64,000 nt of DNA from Thermoguttaceae bacterium (GTDB lineage: Bacteria; Planctomycetota; Planctomycetia; Pirellulales; Thermoguttaceae), in assembly GCA_017434455.1 (NCBI GenBank), contig JAFRFG010000046.1, positions 124,001 to 188,000 on the forward strand. Reading direction: 5' to 3'. The position numbers and the translations under genes are program-made. The notes under the pieces are model-generated. The model searched no databases. It saw nothing but the letters and a program-made list of their open reading frames with translations, and was not told the origin of the DNA. This document shows, piece by piece, positions 17,200-25,603 of the stretch (position 1 is its first letter; every line of letters begins with the position of its first letter).

Positions 17200-18192
17200 A
17201 TGCGGAAATGGCTTCTCCTTTTGTTCCTTGGTCTGTTCGCCTGCGCCGCGGCGGGGGAGGAGAACAAACTCGACCGTGCGCTTCTGGCCCGTCTGACGAG
17301 TGTGGGGTGCGAGTCCCTCGCCCGATTGGAAGGGTACTTCAAGGGTCTGGATATCCAGTGGTATCAAACGGCTGACGACGGACGTACCCCCTATTACGGC
17401 CATTACTATCCCGGCCGACACGGATATAAAATCGAGGCCGGGATCGATGGTGACAAGAATCTGACCAATCTTTATCTGAGCAACCGCGGCTCTTTTTACT
17501 CTCTTTACAAAAAGTCGGACGACACCGCTTGGAAATTTGACGAATACGTCTCGCCGTACCAATCGGGCCCCTACGGCTACGGGATCCCGGAAGATTATTT
17601 CACCCTTCTGCCGTTTGCCCTCTTCAACCAGCCGCTGGCCCGAATCATAAAGAATCGGGAGATGAAGATTACCGGCCTGCGATTATTGAACGACTCGCCG
17701 GAAGAGGCGGTTGTTTTGGATTTTACCCTCAAACGGATTTATATCCCGAACGTGTCGGTCTCCGGAACGCTGACTCTTCTGCCGAAGAAGTGCTGGGTGA
17801 TCGCCGGCGCCGACCTTACTGGCGACAGCGGCGGGCATTGTTTTCGCAATATCTATTCCTTTCAATACGGAGACAAAGAGGAGTACCCCTATTTCGACTA
17901 CAAAGGGATGACCATTACGGTCCTGGACGGCGACGACCCGTCCGCCCCGCCGCATTTCACCACGACCAGTGAAATCAAAAAGATCGGTCACCAGATTGTT
18001 CCGAATAAAGAGCTGCGGCTTTCGTTCTACGGATTGCGGGAGCCGGATCATCCCTGGACGCTCGATCAAAGCCGCCGCTTGCTTGCCGTCGTGGGGTCCG
18101 CCCTGATTCTCCTGCTGATCGTCTTGAGGATTAGGCGGGAGCGTCGAAGCGGCGCGATACCGCAAGAGGCGACGGAAGAGAACATCGGTTGA
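17200..18192 (+). CDS. Tandem-array single-pass membrane protein, copy 1
   Basis: This is a 330-residue protein of unknown function and the first of five tandem paralogues. An N-terminal signal (MRKWLLLLFLGLFACAAAGEE) could be cut by signal peptidase I or, less convincingly, be a lipobox at LFAC. About 265 extracytoplasmic residues follow, then one C-terminal transmembrane helix (LLAVVGSALILLLIVL) and a basic cytoplasmic tail (RIRRERR). Conserved landmarks of the set are RLTxxGCxxLxRLE..YF, YYPGR.G(Y/F)K, SPEEAVVLDF, SGTLTLLPKKCWVI and ELRLSFYGL.EP. The beta-strand-like core with a LLPKKCWVI strand suggests a LolA/LppX-like fold, which is only a guess. A TACAAT at 17121-17126 may be its -10. 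Confidence 0.72.
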   Translation: MRKWLLLLFLGLFACAAAGEENKLDRALLARLTSVGCESLARLEGYFKGLDIQWYQTADDGRTPYYGHYYPGRHGYKIEAGIDGDKNLTNLYLSNRGSFYSLYKKSDDTAWKFDEYVSPYQSGPYGYGIPEDYFTLLPFALFNQPLARIIKNREMKITGLRLLNDSPEEAVVLDFTLKRIYIPNVSVSGTLTLLPKKCWVIAGADLTGDSGGHCFRNIYSFQYGDKEEYPYFDYKGMTITVLDGDDPSAPPHFTTTSEIKKIGHQIVPNKELRLSFYGLREPDHPWTLDQSRRLLAVVGSALILLLIVLRIRRERRSGAIPQEATEENIG

Positions 18193-18204
18193 TCGGAGGT
18201 TATG

Positions 18205-19206
18205 ATGGGTATGAATAAAGTATGGCTTCTCCTTTTGTTCCTTGGTCTGTTCGCCTGCGCCGCGGCGGGGGAGGAGAATAAACTCGACCAGGCGCTTCTG
18301 GCCCGTCTGACGGGCGTGGGGTGCGAGTCCCTCGCCCGATTGGAAGGGTACTTCAAGGGACTGGATATCGAATGGACTCGAACCAGAGACGATCGTCCCG
18401 CGCCTTACCGCGGCCATTACTATCCCGGCCGACGCGGATATAAAATCGAGGCCAAATCCGATCAAGCCGACGCGATCACAGAACTTTACCTGTACAACAG
18501 GGACTATTTTTCCCACATCTATAAAAAGCCGGACGACACCGCTTGGAAACTTGACGATTGTATCCCGCTGGACGAATTCGACCCCTATGCTTACGGGGTG
18601 CCGGACGATTACTACACCCTTTTGCCGTTCGCCATCCATCGTCAGCCGCTGGCCCGAATCATAAAAAATCAGGAGATGAAGATTACCGGCCTGCGATTAT
18701 TGAACAACTCGCCGGAAGAGGCGGTTGTTTTGGATTTCGTCTTCAAACGGAAATATATCCCGAATGTGTCGGTCTCCGGAACACTGACTCTTCTGCCGAA
18801 GAAGAGCTGGGCGATCGCCGGCGCCGACCTTCTTTGCGGGAGCGACGGGCATTTTTCCCGCAATATCTATTCCTTTCAGTACGGCGATAAAGAGGAATTC
18901 CCCTATTTCGATTATAAAGGGATGACCATTACGGTCCTGGACGGCGACGACCCGTCCGCCCCGCCGCGGGTCACCACGACGTACGAAATCAAAAAGATCG
19001 GTCACCAGAGCGCCGCGAACAAAGAACTGCGGCTTCCGTTCTACGGATTGCGGGAGCCGGATCATCCCTGGACGCTCGATCAAAGCCGCCGCTTGCTTGC
19101 CGTCGTGGGGTCCGCCCTGATTCTCCTGTTGATCGTCTTGAGGATTAGGCGGGAGCGTCGAAGCGGCGCGATGCCTCAAGAGGCGACGGAAGAGAACATC
19201 GGTTGA
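18205..19206 (+). CDS. Tandem-array single-pass membrane protein, copy 2
   Basis: The 333-residue paralogue of copy 1 has almost identical N- and C-terminal DNA but a diverged middle (residues about 55-130). Several ATG codons are in frame; the one at 18205 lies five bases after GGAGG and is preferred over 18202. The domain plan is the same: signal peptide, large external domain, a C-terminal helix and an RIRRERRSG tail. The external domain contains RGHYYPGRRGYKIEA, SPEEAVVLDFVFKR and LLPKKSWAIAGAD, where the usual Cys of LLPKKCW is Ser. The gap from copy 1 is 12 bases, so the array is one operon. Confidence 0.72.
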   Translation: MGMNKVWLLLLFLGLFACAAAGEENKLDQALLARLTGVGCESLARLEGYFKGLDIEWTRTRDDRPAPYRGHYYPGRRGYKIEAKSDQADAITELYLYNRDYFSHIYKKPDDTAWKLDDCIPLDEFDPYAYGVPDDYYTLLPFAIHRQPLARIIKNQEMKITGLRLLNNSPEEAVVLDFVFKRKYIPNVSVSGTLTLLPKKSWAIAGADLLCGSDGHFSRNIYSFQYGDKEEFPYFDYKGMTITVLDGDDPSAPPRVTTTYEIKKIGHQSAANKELRLPFYGLREPDHPWTLDQSRRLLAVVGSALILLLIVLRIRRERRSGAMPQEATEENIG

Positions 19207-19218
19207 TCGGAGGTTATG

Positions 19219-20259
19219 ATGGGCACAAATAAAATATGGTTTCTCCTTTTGTTCCTTGGTCTGTTCGCCTGCGCCGCGGCGGGGGAGGAGAACGCTCTCG
19301 ACCAGGCGCTTCTGGCCCGTCTGACGGGGGAGGGGTGCAAGGCCCTCTCCCGATTGGAAGCGTACTTCGAGGGACGGCATATCCAGTGGCATCAGGCAGC
19401 GGATGATGGCCGTCTCCCCTACGATGGCCATTACTATCCCGGCCGGGACGGATTCAAGATGCAGCTCAAGTTTGGGGATGAGGACACATCACAGCGTTAT
19501 GGGGACGTCACATCACGGCTTTATCTTTATCTTCGCAACAGCGACTATTATTTCGATGTCAGTAAAAAGCCGGACGACAGCGCCTGGAAAATCGATCATT
19601 GTGTCCCGCTGGACCGCTTCGATCCCTCTGACTATCACACAGGTGATTATTACACTATTTTGCCGGTTACCATCTGGGATCAATCGCTGGCCCGTATGAT
19701 CAAGAGGGGGGAGATGACGATTACCGGCATACGAACATCGGACGACTCGCCGGAAGAAGCGGTTGTTTTTGAGTTTACCCACAATCGGGAATACCCCCCG
19801 ATTGAATTGGTCTCGGGAACACTGACTCTTTTGCCGAAGAAATGCTGGGTAATCTCCAACGGCAATCTTCTTTATGAAAGGGACGGGTATTCTTTTCGCA
19901 ATGTCTTTTCCTTTGAATACGGCGAAAACGATGATTACCCTTTTTTCGACTATAAGAAGATGACCGTTTCGCTCATATTCGGCGATGACGAGTCTGCCCC
20001 GCCGCGGGTCACCTGGACGTACGACATTAAGCAGATCGATCACCAAACCGTTCCGAGCAAAGAGCTCCGGCTTTCGTTCTACGGGTTGCCGGAACCGGAT
20101 TTTGTCCGATCCGTCCATCGGTCGCGCCGCTTGTTGTCTATAGTGGGGTCCGCCCTGATTATCACGGCGCTGGTGATGATCTTCGGCAAGCGCAGAGCGT
20201 CGAAATCGCGGGACACCGCAAAAGTTGACGGAGAAACATCAGTTCATGAGAGGTTATGA
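19219..20259 (+). CDS. Tandem-array single-pass membrane protein, copy 3
   Basis: This 346-residue member starts at the second ATG after GGAGG (19219). The external domain has YDGHYYPGRDGFKMQL, LARMIKRGEMTITGIR, SPEEAVVFEF, LLPKKCWVISNGN and LRLSFYGLPEPD. It ends in a different helix (LLSIVGSALIITALVMIFG) and tail (KRRASKSRDTAKVDGETS) from copies 1 and 2, shared with copy 4. Compared with copy 4, two extra bases near the end shift the frame. The stop therefore falls at 20257-20259 inside the start codons of copy 4, adding VHERL and causing a short overlap. Function unknown. Confidence 0.72.
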   Translation: MGTNKIWFLLLFLGLFACAAAGEENALDQALLARLTGEGCKALSRLEAYFEGRHIQWHQAADDGRLPYDGHYYPGRDGFKMQLKFGDEDTSQRYGDVTSRLYLYLRNSDYYFDVSKKPDDSAWKIDHCVPLDRFDPSDYHTGDYYTILPVTIWDQSLARMIKRGEMTITGIRTSDDSPEEAVVFEFTHNREYPPIELVSGTLTLLPKKCWVISNGNLLYERDGYSFRNVFSFEYGENDDYPFFDYKKMTVSLIFGDDESAPPRVTWTYDIKQIDHQTVPSKELRLSFYGLPEPDFVRSVHRSRRLLSIVGSALIITALVMIFGKRRASKSRDTAKVDGETSVHERL

Positions 20260-21272
20260 TGGGTATGAATAAAGTATGGCTCCCCTTTTTGTTCCTTGGG
20301 ATCTTCGCCTGCGCCGCGGCGGGCGAGGAGAACGCCCTCGACCAGGCGCTTTTAGCCCGTCTGACGGGGGAGGGGTGCGAGGCCCTTCGGCAGCTGGAAG
20401 AGTACTTTGAGGGGCTGCATATTCAGTGGAATCAGACATCGGATGATGGCTGGCCCCCTTACTATTGTCACTGGTATCCCGGCCGGGAAGGATTCAAGAT
20501 GCGGCTCACGGTCGATTCGGATGATCCCGTTTCGAAGTCTCGTCTTTACCTTTACCTGCGCAACGGCGACTATTTTTTCGAGATCAGTAAAACCCCTGAC
20601 GACACCGCGTGGAAAATCGAACATTGTGTCCCGCTGGACAATTTCGATCCCTATGACTATGAAACGGACGGTTATTACACCCTCCTGCCGTTTACCATCC
20701 AAAATCAATCGCTGGCCCGTATGATCAAAGAGGGGGAGATAACGATTACCGGCATACGAATGTCGGACGACTCGCCGGAGGAAGCGGTTGTTTTGGATTT
20801 CACCCACAATCGGGAATATCCCCCGAATGACGTGGCCTCGGGAACGCTGACTCTGTTGCCGAAGAAATGCTGGGTAATCTCAAACGCCGTTCTTCTTTAC
20901 CAAAGCGACGGGTATCCTTTTCGCGCTGTTGCTCACTTTGACTATGGCGAAAAACAGGAGTACCCCTTCTTCGATTACAAGTCGATGTCCCTTGCGTTCC
21001 AAAAGGGGCAAGACGAGTCTGCCCCGCCGCGGGTCACTTGGACGTACGACATTAAACAGATCGATCGTCAGACCGTTCCGAGCAAAGAGCTCCGGCTTTC
21101 GTTCTACGGATTGCCGGAACCGGATTTTGTTCGGTCTGTCCATCGGTCGCGCCGCTTGTTGTCTATAGTGGGGTCCGCCCTGATTATCACGGCGCTGGTG
21201 ATGATCTTCGGCAAGCGCAGAGCGTCGAAATCGCGGGACACCGCAAAAGTTGACGGAGAAACATCAGCATGA
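20259..21272 (+). CDS. Tandem-array single-pass membrane protein, copy 4
   Basis: The 337-residue member starts at the ATG five bases after GAGAGG (20259). Its signal-peptide region (MNKVWLPFLFLGIFACAAAGEENALDQ) matches copy 5, while its last 130 bases match copy 3, so it is a mosaic. The external domain includes CHWYPGREGFKMRL, MSDDSPEEAVVLDF, SGTLTLLPKKCWVISNAV and LRLSFYGLPEPD. One C-terminal helix is followed by a basic tail. It sits six bases upstream of copy 5. No enzymatic motif is visible; a binding or structural role at the cell envelope is the most that can be inferred. Confidence 0.72.
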   Translation: MGMNKVWLPFLFLGIFACAAAGEENALDQALLARLTGEGCEALRQLEEYFEGLHIQWNQTSDDGWPPYYCHWYPGREGFKMRLTVDSDDPVSKSRLYLYLRNGDYFFEISKTPDDTAWKIEHCVPLDNFDPYDYETDGYYTLLPFTIQNQSLARMIKEGEITITGIRMSDDSPEEAVVLDFTHNREYPPNDVASGTLTLLPKKCWVISNAVLLYQSDGYPFRAVAHFDYGEKQEYPFFDYKSMSLAFQKGQDESAPPRVTWTYDIKQIDRQTVPSKELRLSFYGLPEPDFVRSVHRSRRLLSIVGSALIITALVMIFGKRRASKSRDTAKVDGETSA

Positions 21273-21281
21273 GAGGTTATG

Positions 21282-22331
21282 ATGGGTATGAATAAAGTAT
21301 GGCTCCCCTTTTTGTTCCTTGGGATCTTCGCCTGCGCCGCGGCGGGCGAGGAGAACGCCCTCGACCAGGCGCTCCTGGCCCGTTTGACGGGGGAGGGGTG
21401 CGAGGCCCTTCGGCAGCTGGAAGAGTACTTTGGGGGGCTGCATATCCAATGGTATAAGAAACCGGACGATGGTTTTACCCCTCGCTATGGTCAGTATTAC
21501 CCCAGCCGGGGCGGATTCAAGATGCAGCTCACGGTCGACAGGGATGATGTCGTACCGACGCTTCATTTCTCTCTGCGCAACAGCGACTATTTTTTCGAGA
21601 TCAGTAAAAACCCTGACGATACCGTTTGGAAAATCGATGATTGTGTCCCGCTGGAACATTTCGACCCCTATGATCATGAACTGACTGACGATTACTACAC
21701 AATTCTGCCATTTTTCATCGATAATCAGCCGCTGGCCCGTATGATCAAAGAGGGGGAGATAACGATTACCAGCATACGAACGTCGGACGACTCGCCGGAA
21801 GAAGCGGTTGTTTTTGATTTCACCCACAATCGGGAATATCCCCCTAATGAATTGGTCTCGGGAACGCTGACTCTGTTACCGAAGAAGTGCTGGGTGATAT
21901 CAAGCGCCGATCTTCTTTTTAATGACGGACACCCTTTTCGCGACGTCTATTCCTTTGAATACGATGAAAACGAAGATTACCCCTTCTTCGACTACAAGAA
22001 GATGACCGTTTCGCTCATACTGGGCGACGACGAGTCCACCCCGCCGCGGGTCACCTGGACGTACGACATTAAACAGATCGATCATCAGACCGTTCCGAGC
22101 AAAGAGCTTCGGCTTTCGTTCTACGGGTTGCCGGAGCCCGAATTTGTACGGTCTGTCGAACGTTCGCGGTTTATGCTTGTCGCCGCGGGGCTCCTGATGA
22201 TAGCCGCGGCCGGCGTGATGATCATGAAAAAGAAATCTTCCGCGGCGGCCGGTTCCCCGGCAAGAACAAGCGACGATACCAACAATCACTCCGACACTCA
22301 CCCCGACGATCATGGCGATAACCCTTCGTAA
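21282..22331 (+). CDS. Tandem-array single-pass membrane protein, copy 5
   Basis: The 349-residue last member of the array starts at the ATG five bases after GAGAGG (21282). The N-terminus is the copy 4 type. The C-terminal helix (FMLVAAGLLMIAAAGVMIM) and tail are unique, with a low-complexity stretch TSDDTNNHSDTHPDDHGD rich in Asp, His and Thr that might bind metal. The external domain keeps SPEEAVVFDF, SGTLTLLPKKCWVISSAD and LRLSFYGLPEPE. The end overlaps the glycosyltransferase gene by 20 bases, so array and glycosyltransferase are probably co-transcribed and translationally coupled. Confidence 0.72.
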   Translation: MGMNKVWLPFLFLGIFACAAAGEENALDQALLARLTGEGCEALRQLEEYFGGLHIQWYKKPDDGFTPRYGQYYPSRGGFKMQLTVDRDDVVPTLHFSLRNSDYFFEISKNPDDTVWKIDDCVPLEHFDPYDHELTDDYYTILPFFIDNQPLARMIKEGEITITSIRTSDDSPEEAVVFDFTHNREYPPNELVSGTLTLLPKKCWVISSADLLFNDGHPFRDVYSFEYDENEDYPFFDYKKMTVSLILGDDESTPPRVTWTYDIKQIDHQTVPSKELRLSFYGLPEPEFVRSVERSRFMLVAAGLLMIAAAGVMIMKKKSSAAAGSPARTSDDTNNHSDTHPDDHGDNPS

Positions 22332-24216
22332 GATTACGACAATACCCACGCTCTGTGCCCTGTTGCTCGCCCTCATCGGGCTGCTGTGCGTCGGCGAGGC
22401 GTGGACGCAGGGGCCCGGCTACAACGAGTTCGGCCGTCTGGCCTCGGGGCTGTTTTATCTGAAGACGGGCGATTTTTCGCCGTTCCACGTCAATCCGCCG
22501 CTCACGAGCATGGCGGCGGGGCTCCCGTCGGCCGCCCTCGGCGCGAAATCGGCCACGCGCGCCGACCTGGGCATCTCAAATTTCGCCCGCGATGAGTTCG
22601 ACACCGGAGAGTTCTTTATCAAGAACAACCGGGAGAATAACCGCCTTCTTTTGTTTTGGGGGCGGCTGTGCTGTATCGCGCTGATGCTGCTCGGCATGGC
22701 GCTGGGGGCCCGGCTGGCGGGGGAACTGTACGGCGGGCCGGCGAAAATTGTTTTTCTTCTCCTGGCCGGTTTTTCCCCTTTTTACCTCGGCCACGGCACG
22801 ATGGTCGGCCCCGACGCGGCCTCGGGGCTGTTTGCCGTCGCCGCGGTGATGTACTTTCGCCGATGGCTGCGCGCCGCCGACCTTGCCGGCGCCTTTACGG
22901 CCGGCCTGGCGCTGGGGGTGGCCGAGCTGACCAAATTCACCCTCCTGATCCTCTATCCCCTGTTTCCGATTCTCTGGCTGCTCGACCGCCTGCTCGCCCC
23001 CGCCCCCCGGCGCTTCAAAATCGGCCGTGAGCTGGGGCAGTTCTGCGTTCTGATCGCCGCCAGTTTTCTGGTGATCAATATCGGGTACCTCTTTGAGGGG
23101 ACCGGCCAAAGGTTGGGGGATTATCGGTTCGAGACCCTCCTCTTCACCGGCTGCTCCGATCGGCAGGAGATCCCCTCCGCGGGAGGAAACCGCTTCAGTA
23201 TGGGGAACCGATGGGAAAGGGCGCTCGGCCGCCTCCCGATGCCGCTGCCGAAGAATTTCATTCAGGGGATCGATACCCAGCGGTACGACTTCGAGCGGGG
23301 AATCCAATCGTATATGCGGGGGACCTGGTCGGAACACGGGTGGTGGAACTTCTACCTCTACGCCCTCCTGCTCAAAACCCCGCTGGGGATCGAGGCGCTC
23401 TTTCTGCTGGCCGTGCTTTGCACCTTCTTTTTCAAAAAGGTCAACGCCCCGTGCCGCGATGAGCTCTTGATCCTTCTCCCCGGAATTACCCTGATGGTCT
23501 TTCTCAGTTCCCAGAGCGGTTTTTCGATCCACTCCCGATACGCTCTGGCGGCGCTGCCCTTCTTCTTCGTCTGGACGAGCAAACTCGGCCGCCTTTTCGA
23601 GCGTCCCGCCGCCGGCGTGCCGGGCAGAGGCACGCGCGCGGTTCGTTTTTTGGCGGTTTTCTTTTTGACCGCCGGGATCGGGAGTTCCCTGGCCGCCTAC
23701 CCCCACAATATCGCCTATTTCAACGATCTGACGGCACTGATTCCAACCCCGGAGGTTCCCGATATCCCGCGGCAGGAACCGCGGACGCGCTTAAGCGCGT
23801 TTCTCGATCTGGGTTCGCGTCATGCCCCGCGCCATCTGCTCGATTCCAATATCGAGTGGGGACAGACCCTCGGCGACCTGGAGCGATGGTGCCGAAAGCA
23901 CCCCGAGGTTCAAAATATCCATACCCTGCTGAGCCCCCACGATTACCCCATCGATCAGACCGATATCCCCGCCAGACTCGATTCTGATCTCGAGGAGTCG
24001 GGCTGGTACGCCGTCAGCGTCTGCGAACTGTACGGATCGCAGACGCACACCGGAAAGGTCGCCCACGCGTTCCGGCGGATCACGCCGGTGACGGTTCTGG
24101 GCAATACGATCTATATCTATCACCTCACCGGCGACGATTACCGGCTTTTGAGGAAACTCTACGAGGAAATCCGCGCCCGGGAGAAGGAAAAGGAACAACA
24201 GACCGACAAAAAATAA
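22312..24216 (+). CDS. GT39/ArnT-like membrane glycosyltransferase
   Basis: This 634-residue polytopic protein has about eleven or twelve hydrophobic helices and resembles the dolichyl-phosphate-mannose protein mannosyltransferase / ArnT superfamily. Visible features are the short first periplasmic loop with YNEFGRLASGLFYLKTG and HVNPPL, LGHGTMVGPDAASGLFAVAAV, and the later HLLDSNIEWGQTLGDLERW segment, which corresponds to the DSNLDWGQDL motif found in many bacterial members. The usual acidic pair in the first loop is represented by only one Glu (E40-like in YNEF). It would transfer a sugar from a polyprenyl carrier to a protein or lipid. Its start overlaps copy 5, so the array proteins are possible acceptors (inference). 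Confidence 0.78.
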   Translation: MAITLRKITTIPTLCALLLALIGLLCVGEAWTQGPGYNEFGRLASGLFYLKTGDFSPFHVNPPLTSMAAGLPSAALGAKSATRADLGISNFARDEFDTGEFFIKNNRENNRLLLFWGRLCCIALMLLGMALGARLAGELYGGPAKIVFLLLAGFSPFYLGHGTMVGPDAASGLFAVAAVMYFRRWLRAADLAGAFTAGLALGVAELTKFTLLILYPLFPILWLLDRLLAPAPRRFKIGRELGQFCVLIAASFLVINIGYLFEGTGQRLGDYRFETLLFTGCSDRQEIPSAGGNRFSMGNRWERALGRLPMPLPKNFIQGIDTQRYDFERGIQSYMRGTWSEHGWWNFYLYALLLKTPLGIEALFLLAVLCTFFFKKVNAPCRDELLILLPGITLMVFLSSQSGFSIHSRYALAALPFFFVWTSKLGRLFERPAAGVPGRGTRAVRFLAVFFLTAGIGSSLAAYPHNIAYFNDLTALIPTPEVPDIPRQEPRTRLSAFLDLGSRHAPRHLLDSNIEWGQTLGDLERWCRKHPEVQNIHTLLSPHDYPIDQTDIPARLDSDLEESGWYAVSVCELYGSQTHTGKVAHAFRRITPVTVLGNTIYIYHLTGDDYRLLRKLYEEIRAREKEKEQQTDKK

Positions 24217-24326
24217 TTCACCGCGGCGAAAGCCGAAACTTCCCCCGCGCGGAAAATGTTAAAAGCGCGTGGGTGTTTTTAATCATCAAAAAAGCGTGTT
24301 TCCGCTGTATTTCAAGAGGACCGATG

Positions 24327-25340
24327 ATGCGAACGTTTCAAAAAACTATCTTTTGCGCCGTTTTCCCCCTGTGCTTGGTGCTGTTCTTCGGCGCCGGCAC
24401 TCTTCGCGGGGAAGACGAGACGGTGGAGTCCTTTAAAGCCAAGGCCCCGGCCGCTTGGGCACGGTATTTAGAGTCCCTCAAAAACATCGAGGTCACCTGG
24501 TATTCCGAGACAATCAAAAAGGACGAGACCGAGACCTCCAAGCCGAGTACGGTCTATCACAATCCTCCCTATCACCTGTCGATCAGCCAATCCGATGTTT
24601 TAGGGACCGTTGCCTCCGGGAACAACAAGCGCTATTCGTTTCGGCTGAGCAGCAAGGACGGAAAAACGTGGGGCGACGACCAAACGGAACTGTTCCTGCC
24701 CAACTCCGACGGTCCCCTTCAATTCTTCAAGCCGGGAGAAAGGGGCAACGGAAAGATTCTTCGGGAGCTCGTGTCGTGGGATACCCTGCATTTGGCCGCC
24801 GCCCTCAAACTGAATTTCTTTATTTGGTTTCCCTCGTACGTCAACGAGGAAGATTTCCAGGTCCTCGAGGTCGAAAATCTGTACGAGGACGATCTTCATC
24901 TGGTGAGGGTGAAGTACAGCTACGAACCGAAGGAATTTGACCCCAACATTCATCTTCGAAGCGGGGAAGTCTTTCTGCTCCCCGATTACGATTGGGTGAT
25001 CAAGCGGGCGGCTTTTAAATCGATGGATGTCGACCAAACCCAAGCCGACTGCCAAACCGAGATTGAGTACAATCTTGCGCCCGGAAAGTTGGCGCTCCCA
25101 AGCGTCGTCACCGTAAAGTTCGACGAGGACAATTTCACGATGAGGTGGCATTACACCTGGAAAGAGGGGTGCACGTTCGATAAAAAGATGTTTACCCTCT
25201 CTCATTTCGGCCTAGACGAGCCGGACTTCGGCGAAGGGCGGGTGAACCGGCTGCGGATTATTATGTCGCTTTTGGGCGCTCTGCTGATTGTTTCGGCCCT
25301 GTACAAGATCTATCAAAGCCGAAAGCGCCGCGGTTTGTGA
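24327..25340 (+). CDS. Single-pass membrane protein, divergent sixth member of the array family
   Basis: The protein is 337 residues from the ATG at 24327 (GAGGA six bases upstream; a tandem ATG lies at 24324). The layout is the same as the array proteins: signal peptide, about 270-residue external domain, a C-terminal helix (IIMSLLGALLIVSALYKIY) and a basic tail QSRKRRGL. Sequence landmarks align loosely: SGEVFLLPDYDWVIKRA matches SGTLTLLPKKCWVI, and FTLSHFGLDEPDF matches LSFYGLPEPDF. It therefore belongs to the same family but diverged long before the tandem copies. From memory, proteins with an LLP..W.....Y strand and an LS.FGLPEP ending are common in planctomycetes and uncharacterised. 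Confidence 0.7.
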   Translation: MRTFQKTIFCAVFPLCLVLFFGAGTLRGEDETVESFKAKAPAAWARYLESLKNIEVTWYSETIKKDETETSKPSTVYHNPPYHLSISQSDVLGTVASGNNKRYSFRLSSKDGKTWGDDQTELFLPNSDGPLQFFKPGERGNGKILRELVSWDTLHLAAALKLNFFIWFPSYVNEEDFQVLEVENLYEDDLHLVRVKYSYEPKEFDPNIHLRSGEVFLLPDYDWVIKRAAFKSMDVDQTQADCQTEIEYNLAPGKLALPSVVTVKFDEDNFTMRWHYTWKEGCTFDKKMFTLSHFGLDEPDFGEGRVNRLRIIMSLLGALLIVSALYKIYQSRKRRGL

Positions 25341-25603
25341 TTTCCCCCGCCGGTCGGCGCCCGGCCAGCGGGCTCTTCGCGGCTTGACTTTTAGTCCCCC
25401 CCTCATCTGTCGCCCCTCTCATCGATCCGTTCTCCTCAAAAAACAGCGGCTCCCCGGCAAGGCGGCCCGGGGAGCCGACCGGCGAGGGGCGGCGCCGAAA
25501 AACCGATCTTGCCCGAGGGGGCAAAAAACGGTACCTTCCCACCTCCTGCCCGCGGCGCATTTGTCGCGCCCCGGGCGCGGTCATACCATCAAAGGGAAGT
25601 TGT

